Shown here: positions 10,311 through 20,213 of the stretch, one piece after another
How positions within the stretch are numbered: position 1 is the stretch's first letter
How the letters are laid out: every line of letters starts with the position of its first letter
From: Megalonaias nervosa
Taxonomy: Eukaryota; Mollusca; Bivalvia; Unionida; Unionidae
DNA length: 64,000 nucleotides
Assembly (NCBI GenBank): GCA_016617855.1
Contig: JAECUM010093569.1
Span: forward strand, 1-64,000
Direction: 5' to 3'
The notes under the pieces: model-generated
Databases searched by the model: none
What the model saw: only the letters and a program-made list of their open reading frames with translations
Told to the model about the DNA's origin: nothing
Translations under genes and position numbers: made by a program

Positions 10311-11470
10311 TGTAATGGCAAGTACCTTAGACAACATGGCCACCTGGGGACCACAAAAAATAAAAGATGTATTGTTAATATTCTGTAAAATGTATAAAGC
10401 AAGCAAAATGTAAAGTCAAAAAATGCTTAAAATATATGGCTGAAAGTTTTTAAAGTCAAAGTTTAATTTTTGGTGGAATATGATTATAAAGATTCTTCAC
10501 TGACTTATATGTCATAAAGCACTTTCTTACAGGGTGGATATTGAAACATATGATAGGAATGTTTTTCACTGTCAGTGGACATTGGCAGGGTATCCATATT
10601 GGCCCAAGTAGACCTTTTTGGAGGTATAGCTGCATGTATGAGTCGGATTTGTGTGTCTGATACATGATCAGTTTAGTACCACCTCATCTCTGCTATTTGT
10701 TCTATGTGTGGGATACCACTCTCCAAGGTTGGCTTTCATATTTTAAAACTTGTTTGCACAATTTTCATTCTATATATTTTGCCAAGTACTGTAAATAGAA
10801 CATGCTGATTTATATAATATCTGAGGACAGAATACAGAATTTTATATTTGGAAATGAGTGCTCTTTAACTTCCCTTCATGGCATTGTGACATGGCAGCTA
10901 ACCTGAAATTCTATGACCCGTTACTATCCCAAATTTGTTCATAAAATGTTTACTGTATGCTGGCTACTAAGTCACAGGATAACAAAAGGGTTAATAAAGC
11001 AGTGAAGCTGCCCTGCAGTCACCTGTTCCCAAAAGAAGACTCCATATTCTTACCTTAAATAAGATGTAATGCCTATAAATAGATAACTGCAGACAGTATA
11101 TTTTATTTGTTACCTTTGACAATGACAACAGAAGGATTACTTCTGTAAAAATGCATTACTGAACCCCCAATTTATTCAACATTTGCTGTTTTGGAAGATG
11201 TTTGCATCAATGAATTTAGTCCTTACTGAAGGAAAAATTATAACTGGTATCTTTTTTTTTTATAAGAGAAATGCGCGCAACATGATCATCACAAAATAAA
11301 GACCTTTTAAGTAGAAAAAAATGGGAGATTTGGATTTTGAAAGTATCACATGTATAAAGAAATAATCTTTTAAAATTTTTTCATCTTTATTTGAATGCTG
11401 GACACTGATACTATTATGCTGCATGCTGTTGTTTTATTTAATTTTGATGAGAGTTGATGGAAATTGGTGC
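10311..11470. other. Region 3' of MEI4, nothing recognised
   Basis: No exon or repeat family was identified. The MEI4 3' end should lie at its right edge. Confidence 0.35.
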
Positions 11471-11476
11471 TTTATT
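11471..11476 (-). terminator. Candidate poly(A) signal for MEI4
   Basis: AATAAA on the minus strand, about 160 nt beyond the MEI4 stop codon. Confidence 0.4.
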
Positions 11477-11633
11477 TCATTACTGTATGCAAATTACTGC
11501 AAATAAAGTGTGCAATCTTGCTCCACATTATGAATGCACACAAAAGAAAATTATAAACAGCCTAATGTGAATACATCATTAAATATGTGTTTAATATTCT
11601 GTAAATCAAAATTACAGCCAAGACTGCTCATAC

Positions 11634-11978
11634 TCATCTAACACCATGATATGTATGAAGTACACTCTGAAGCTGCCATACTGCATGAGCAAACAGGGGA
11701 AATGGCTTTGTTATATGCAGGAGGCAATCATCAAGTCTGTGAAGTATATCACAACGAGAAAATTTCAGATCTCCAATAAAAGACTGCTCCAGTGCTTTAA
11801 ATATGTAATAAATATTTTGGAAATACAAGGGGTCTAAGAGAATCTTCTTGCTTGACACCTTGCGCAGATATCTTGCAAAGTCTTCCAGTTTGCAGAGTAA
11901 AATGTCATGAATTGCTTCTTGCAAAATGTCGCAGTATGCAAGTTTCACAATAAAGTCTTTATATTGCTTTCTCTTTTC
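11634..11978 (-). CDS. MEI4: MEI4 exon 6 (last)
   Basis: Acceptor TTAATTTCAG at 11980-11979, phase-0 entry, 114 residues then TGA at 11636-11634. The residues are strongly helical. YFQNIYYIFKALEQSF aligns with the vertebrate YENIFSLFWVLEQLL segment. KPFPLFAHAVWQLQSVL aligns with the conserved FPLFTFYVWRLGILL near the C-terminus. It ends eight residues after that block, as expected for the family. Confidence 0.88.
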   Translation of the reverse strand, partial: EKRKQYKDFIVKLAYCDILQEAIHDILLCKLEDFARYLRKVSSKKILLDPLYFQNIYYIFKALEQSFIGDLKFSRCDILHRLDDCLLHITKPFPLFAHAVWQLQSVLHTYHGVR

Positions 11979-14900
11979 CTGAAATTAAAAAAAGAGTTGT
12001 GATACATAAATACTTGCTAAGATGGCATTCATATTCCAGAATTTAGGTAAAGACATGTATGCAGGTATGCATCAAACGCTACCAATAGGTAGTAGATTTT
12101 TCCAAATTACAGTGGGTCTGAAAAAGAAAATCACATAAGGGGTCAAAAATGTGTTTTTAGGTTCAGAAAATACTCATTTTTTTAAAACTTGTCATTTCTA
12201 CTAGATAATTTGACAACCAAGAGGTCAAAGGGGGCCTAATATCACTGGCATTTATTTTACAGGACAAATCTCTTGCAATTTCACACTTGGTCCCTAGTAT
12301 TTTGCACATGACCTTATAACATAAATTAGTGGATAAAAGAAATGTAATTCATGTCAACTCAATACCTAGATACATGGATCTGTCAGGTTTATCAAAAAAA
12401 TGTTTTAATTTGGTGCTGTTTCAGTCTCATTAAAAGGGAATAAAGTACTTGTACACCATAGATATAAATCCATTAAAGCATCAACTGTTACAATGTTAAA
12501 ATAATTGAACTTACATGATTTTTACTTGCATCAGTCGATAACTGCACTGTGATAATTTGATTGCACAATTCTCTAATATCTGACACCATTTCCTTCTGAA
12601 AATTTAAGTCCATCATGGGTATGGCATGTTTCCAGCAATCTGCACATTCTGATATGTATTTGAGACATGGTAATGAGGAGTCTGATAAAATACAATTTTT
12701 GATACATGTAACAGTATGCCGCAGTGTTTCCATTGTAACCTTGTCATTTTCATGTGTGCATGTCAGCAACTCTGCTGTTTTAAGACTGCATATGCAGTGA
12801 AGGAATTTCATGTGTTCCCATAACATGGGAGATGCCATGAAGTCTGTTGCCTGGTTGAGGTAGTGTGTTGGATTTAATGCAGAACTCACACAATTTACAG
12901 GTCCACTTGATTCTGCAACTTTCATGTCTGGAAGGCAATAAAGTTAAAATTTATGAAACATTTGAATATCTAGGGAAGTTCATAAATCTATGCATTGCAT
13001 CATACATGATGATCTCTTTCAAACAGCATGCTGATGTAAATTCCCTGAAGAAGTTACTTTTACTTCCATAATAGGACAGGCTAATTTACTTTATTTACCC
13101 TTCATGTCAAGGGTACAAACAGATAATGTTGAGATAGCTCCTTATCTACAGAAAACCATTACTTAATAATAAGGGACTACTATATTTTGCGGTTGATGAC
13201 ATACATAATAATAATTTAAGAAATGAAAAATAATAATACATGTAATAATAATTACTTTATTTACAGAGGGCTGCACAATTAAGCAGATTGAATCAGGGGG
13301 CCAAAATATATAAAACTAACTTTTTGAAACCTGTTGTGTCGCTAATGTGGAAAATTTCATAATATATGGCTTTCTTTTGGATTGTTTAGTAATCAAACCT
13401 ATATATGAGGTTGAGGTAAACAAAATTATTTAACTCATTCTTTAAGTTCAGTCTCTGAAATTAATTACTGTTTGTTCAGACAGAATTTGAGAGGAATCAT
13501 TTATTTATATGACTGATTGGAATTACAAAGTGCTAATTACCTATTTGGACAAAAACAATACTTCGCGATTATTGTGAGTTCGTTCAAAGATTCTGTATTA
13601 TATAGTTGTGATACATCAATACTTTTGGTACATCAATTCCTATTCAAGATAAATAGTACATCAGCTCATTCAATTTTGGAATTCATTTGGAACACTATAT
13701 GTTTTGGACTTGTGATGTAACTGTTTGGATTATTTGGAATTTAATTCACAATCCTGTAAATTCCTCTTAAATTTTAACTTTATAACTGAGAGAAATTTAT
13801 TTCTTGATTTTCATAAACTTGTTGGTTTTGTTTCTTTCTATTATTTAGTTCAAGACCATAAAGTAACACATATATAAATAGTTTTCCTTTATATATAGGC
13901 ATTTTAAAATACAGGGTTCACTGTATTATGAGACTTTAAATTAGATTTGAGAAAAAAAAAGTACAACAAGCAAAAACAGCTGTTGCAAAAAAAAAACCAA
14001 AACAAGCTCAAGGACCAAAATTTTGGATAGTGGTAGTGTTGGTGTGGAGGAAATTGGACAAGATTACTAACTGATGTATGACATGCACCATTGGACTTTC
14101 TAAAAATGGACACTGAACCCAAGATAAAAGAGGGTCAAAAGAAGTGCCTACAGTATTATTCTTATTATGATTATTATTATTATGATTATTATGTGAATGT
14201 TAAGAAAAACTGGAACAAAATCTTCAATGTGAGATAGGCATATATACTCAAAATGGTAGTTTCCTTTTGTCAGTGTTGTTTCATCCTCACGAAAAAATAT
14301 ATCAACATTCATACAACTTATTCTGTCCTGGTATAGTTAATACCTTTCCATCAGCACATGTGTTTATCATTTGGCAAAAAATATAAAACTGATTATACAA
14401 AATCCGGTTCATCTTTTCAGTTTTGAAATTTTTAGCCAAACATTTACTTGATGTTGACTTATTAAAATGGCAGTTAATTTTAACTTGCAGTGAATCCAAG
14501 GCATCTTTAATTTTGTCCATATTTACTTTCATGTAAATATTTTAAGTTCAAAATAATAAAAATATACTTTCATTCTCCACATAATAATATGGTGTCTGAA
14601 TTCCAAAATCTTTTTGCTTTTTAGATGTATTACATACTGCTGGTGCACTTCGAGCTGACATGATAGCAAATCTCTTAAAGGAAATAAAGAAATTGTGACC
14701 AGGGGATGTATCTTAAAATACCCCAAAAATCTGCTGACCATCCTTTACTATGCAATATCTCCAAATCGGGTTGAAGAAAGTCATCCTCTTTGACCATTTG
14801 TCACAGCATTTATACAGCATCCATAAAAACCACTCTGATCATTACTGCCACAGCATTTATAGAGCATCCATAAAAATCATTACTATCACAGCATTTATAC

Positions 14901-17900
14901 AGCATCCATAAAAGCAATTTCATCATTATTGTCACAGCATTTATACAGCATCCATACTTAATATAAGTTTAGAGACAATTTGGATAATTTGAATAGTGAT
15001 TTCAACACAAATCATCTCTATTTCACTGTATTATTCGTATAATGAATATAACATATTTCAAGCTTAATTATAAAAACTGGACAATCTTATCAAATTAAAC
15101 TCTGAAAATATTACTTGTCAGTCTCAACTACTTTTAACTGGATGTAAAACTAAGTTCCTTATGCATATTATGGGAAAAAAATCTTGCCAAGTAAGGAATT
15201 CTATTCAACTTCTTGTATACAAGGCCTACAAAATGCCAGTCTCATTGCAAAATCTAAAATGTATTTACCATAAGTATTGGACTTTTGGAGTCCAAAGTAT
15301 TATGTTCCATTATGGGACTGCTACTGACAGTAATTCCAATGGGAAAATGATGATGTATGCTGTAGATACTGTATCATCATTTCCATATGGAAGACTGTAT
15401 CCATGGACTCAAGGCGTACAGGAAGAGGGCAATCCCATGCTGATGAAAGAGATGAAATGCGAAATGCTAGACATAGCAATCCGAGAATGGAATGGATGTA
15501 ATTTATTTCACAGCAGCAACAGAAGAAATCAATAGTTTGTCTCCATTGGAATGCCCTCCTCCACCTTCTATCAATTTTACCTACAAGGTCAATGCCTCAT
15601 CAGATGTAGATGATGATGGCAACAGTTTGCCATTAAGAATCTTTTCCAATTGTTAAAGATTGCAAAATTTACTGGGCATATCCTGGAGCATTTGTTATCT
15701 CAGTAAAGCAAGAGAATCTTTATGGCAAGTCAGCTGCATGCATCTTTCTCACCCCACTGATAAAAAGTCATGCATAGAGATAATTTATCCACAAGTACCT
15801 TGTCTGCATGTTGATCAAGTGAGCAGACAAGTATTTAATGCCGTGTCAAAGCTAGTCCAGAACATTATGTCAGCATCCCTTCTCTTTAACTTTCTGCATA
15901 TGATCATTTTTTCATCTAGCCAAAAAAGGCCACCAATGATCATTGCTGTTTTTCTAAGAGCTCCATCCCTTTTGGTTCTCCTCTTCTGTTAGTTTGCTGA
16001 AACGAGAAGGAGGGAAAGCAAGAGGCGAGAGTTGCCCTTTAACTGTCAGCACAATCTCCTATATCTGCACAACCCTATTAAGGATCGTATAAGAGAAGGG
16101 ATGATAGTCACTAGATAATTTGCAGTGGCAGTTCTCAACAATGGCAGGATTTTCTATTTTCTCCTGAAAAAGTGAATTGTAGGTAGTCAAATGCCCTATT
16201 TTGCAGGCAGGCTGGGAGAGTAGAGAAAGGAACACAGTTTCTCCTTCCTCAGGCCTTCCATCAATTTTAATTGATACACCATCACCCACACCCTCTGGTA
16301 GCCCACCTGATGTGCCAAACTACTCCCTTTTCATCAGATATGGACCAACCATTCTTTGAATATGATGGGTGATCAAAGAACTATCCGAGGGTCTCAGATT
16401 TAGTCATCTCAACCCTCCACTTTTGTCATCCTACTATCATCAAGGCTCTCACAAGTGATCTCATGAACGAGGATGTTGTTACACAAGAAAAACTAGTTTT
16501 CTGTTTGTACAAGGCAGTGTAGATAGCATGAAAACCATAGGGTTAGGGCATAGGTTGCACTGGGCATCTACTCCAAAACATTTTTAGTTATGATGTCCAA
16601 TGGCATTTGAAATTGGGCATAGATATGCAATGAGTATGCAATCAATCCTGACATATCCTATGCATACTTGTACATACCAATTCATACAGCTTCAATCTAA
16701 GCCCTTGGGCCTTCATTAAGAGTTTAGGACATTTTCTACTGACTTGGTAAAGTTCCTGCATGACACACCACAAAAACGTTTGGTAAGTTTATTGTTTTGG
16801 TTTAGGTTCATGACATGAACAGCCTTACATTCTGCATTGTGTTGTGAATAATCAACACAGAAAAGTCAGACCTTACCACTTCTCAACATTTTGTCCATCT
16901 AGGCATGGCACCCTTAACACCTATCAACTTAGTATCCTCCTAAATGCGTTAAAAAAGAATTGTTCATGTGCAGAAGGCATCAACCAAGATGCTGAAGTTA
17001 GACTGTCAGTAACATGTTAGACCAGGTCATGCCCCAATTCAGTGCATAATCCAAGGAGAATGCAAAGTTCCTGGACAACATACTACAAAAACATTAGGGA
17101 GGAATGGTTTTCAGTTCTTGACATGAATATATTTACTTCCCTCATTCATGGTTCAGGGTGGATAATCCATGTAGAAAAGTCAGACAGTATCCCTTCTCAA
17201 CAATTTGTCCCTTTAGATAAGGAACTCTTAACACATAAATTCATCAAATGCACAGCTCATGTGTCAGTGTGTTTGGATGTTTGTTTTTTATTTTTAATGT
17301 AGCTTTAACACTTCGAATCATATTGGTATCTGCAGCATGGCAGCTTATAATGATGTATAGCACTATGGCATCATGCTGCAGACTTGTGGCATTATGTCCC
17401 AACCAGTCACATTATCCTGACACCAGGCCGACCAGTCCTAATACTAACCTCCTAATGCTGAGTGCCAAGCAAGGCAGCTGCTAGCATCATTTTTTTTAAT
17501 AAGTCTTTGGTATGAATCAGCTGGGATTCAAACCCATGACCTCCCACATCTGAGGCAGATGCTCTAACCACATAGACTCATGGGTAAGAGAAAGTGCCAA
17601 ACAAGACACTGTTTTGGTGAGGAAGTTTCTTAAAGTTCTTCAGCCTATTCAGTATTTGGGTGGACCTGTTACAATGCCAGTTTATTGGGTTGGAGTGGAT
17701 TTACTACTGAAATTGCAAAGGTCAGTGGCATGTGGATGCTGCAATAGCAAGATCTTCATATAAACTTCTTGGAAATGAAAGCCTTTCTCAGTGCCTTCCA
17801 CACACAGTTGGTGCTATGTATATCAATATTATGTGTATTATCATTCAAGATAATAGCTTTGTGAGGGTTATTTGGTTAATACTAATTTAAATAGTAATTT

Positions 17901-20170
17901 TCCCAATGAACATAGTACTTTAGAGATGAGTCATATATGTAGTAAGTGTGTAGATTCATTCATAAAGTTCCAAAGTTGAGATGTACTATAATTCAGGTAA
18001 ATATCTAATCCTATGAATGGAGGTAATTGGGTTTTGAAATGGATAAGCTGATCTAATTCTTGATTAGCTAGTGTGACCCTGTTTACAGTTTAGATTATGA
18101 ATGTGAGATGCTATCTAATGTGTATTGGTAATCTATATAATAGAATTACTACGTAGAATTAGGCATTCTTAGTTGAACCACCAGTCTGGGAAGTTATTTA
18201 GTTATAATGAGAGGAACTCATTTATTTCATTTAATCATTTGTTGGAATTACAGTGCCCAAAATATTTCACATTAATTGGAATAATAGCTGTTATAGAAAT
18301 ACTGTGAATTCATTTAAAGGCATTTGGATTTATCGTTGTATCAACAATACTATGAACTAATTTGAAGACATCTTGGGAGTATATCATATTGATTCTTCTA
18401 TACTGTTGATACATCAGCACATTACTGACAATAATTCAGAATAAATTGTACTACTGTATTTTAAGGAAATAAATTAATTTTTTCAAATACATAAAACCTG
18501 TTGGTTTTAACTCTTTCTTGTTACTCATTTTAAGACCATAAGGTCAAAACAATGTTATATATACACAGAAACATGATACTGATAAAATAATAATGGATAA
18601 TTTGTTCAGTAGTGATGTACCCAGTCAAAAGGGAAACAATTATCAGACCTTTGCCTCAAGGTAGGGGAATACCTTCATGTGTGCTCTCAATTTAAGTTAT
18701 ATTCAAATTCACACATTCCTGGTCAGCTCAGTGTCCTGCCCAACTAATTATCAAGGGAGGACAACTGCTTTAAACAGAGTTATCCATCCAGGGACCATTC
18801 ATTGAGTCTGTACCCTACGGGGCCATCCAGTGCTTGACATTTCTTTTTCATATTTTCCTGGGTCCAGAAGCATTGGATTTACATGCATTTTGAGTAAGCT
18901 GGGAGGTTATGTGGCAAACACCTTCCCTGCATCACCTTTGATTACAAAGATAGAAAAGAAATGAAGGGCACAGATTGCAATAGTTCTGATTGCTCCACTA
19001 AGATGAAACATCCTGGATGAATGATCTGCTCAATTTAAAGACAGACTTAACCAGATGAGTCACTGCAACCTTCATTCTGCTTGAGCAGTTAAGGTCACTA
19101 CTATTTCATCCATGTCCAGAGAAATTCCTTCATTCCTGGAGTTTGGAGCCTTAATGACTGAGATAACTGTATCAGCTGAAGATCCTCCATTTTCAGGACA
19201 TGCAAAATCATGTGTTGCCAATGACTGGTGTCATGCCAACAATGACACACCGGTCTCAGCACCCATTCCCCCACAGCAAACTTCTGTCTCTTTCTTTCTG
19301 AAGATAAGATGTTAGCCCCTTTCACAATCAAGGAATACTGTTCCATGATCTCAGTCATGTTCTGATTTCATGGAAGAGATGATTTTGGCTGCAACACGGT
19401 AATCTTCACCTTATGGTAGAATTTTTGAGATATCCAGACCCCGCTTACTCACATTATTCCCAAATGGAATCTCTCCTGTTACTGTCATCCAAAACTGCGT
19501 AGAGAATCAAGGAATATTTACCTAAAGAAACTTGCATTCATATATTCTTCCCAAAATGGAGTATTGTTCAGCTGAATAGGGAAACTATGCCAAATCTCAG
19601 CTTGATGTGATTTATGTACTCCAGAAAAGGGCAGCATGGATTGTTCGGATGCATCTATTGATTATACATCAAAAGCATTATTTACAGAATATGGTTTACA
19701 ATATATTAAAAGACTGATTTTTACAAGGCAGTTCTTGTACATCAATGTTTATATGGAGTTGCACCAGAATATCTAGAGGATTTATTTCAGGCCTTATTCA
19801 ACACATTACCAGTCATAAGATAACATCACAAGCCAACCTTCAACAAAGTACAGAGTAAGAAAAGCTTCCAATACTCTGGTACATTTATGTGGAACAAGCT
19901 TCTATTGAAAGTAAGTCTACAGAAAACATTACAGTATTTAAGAAGAGGTATCATGAGTATGTATTACTAATAGATATGTATGAGTATGTATTACTAATAG
20001 ATTATAACAGAAATTAGCATATATAATACTAAAGTCATGTTAATATAAATAGCAATTACTACTATCTTTTGTATGATGGAGATTATTTAAATTACTTTTC
20101 TTGAGAGAGCCTAAAGGGAGAATAGTCCTTGACTAAATGATTCACTGTCTATAAATTAAGTATATTATTA

Positions 20171-20213
<43 letters not shown>

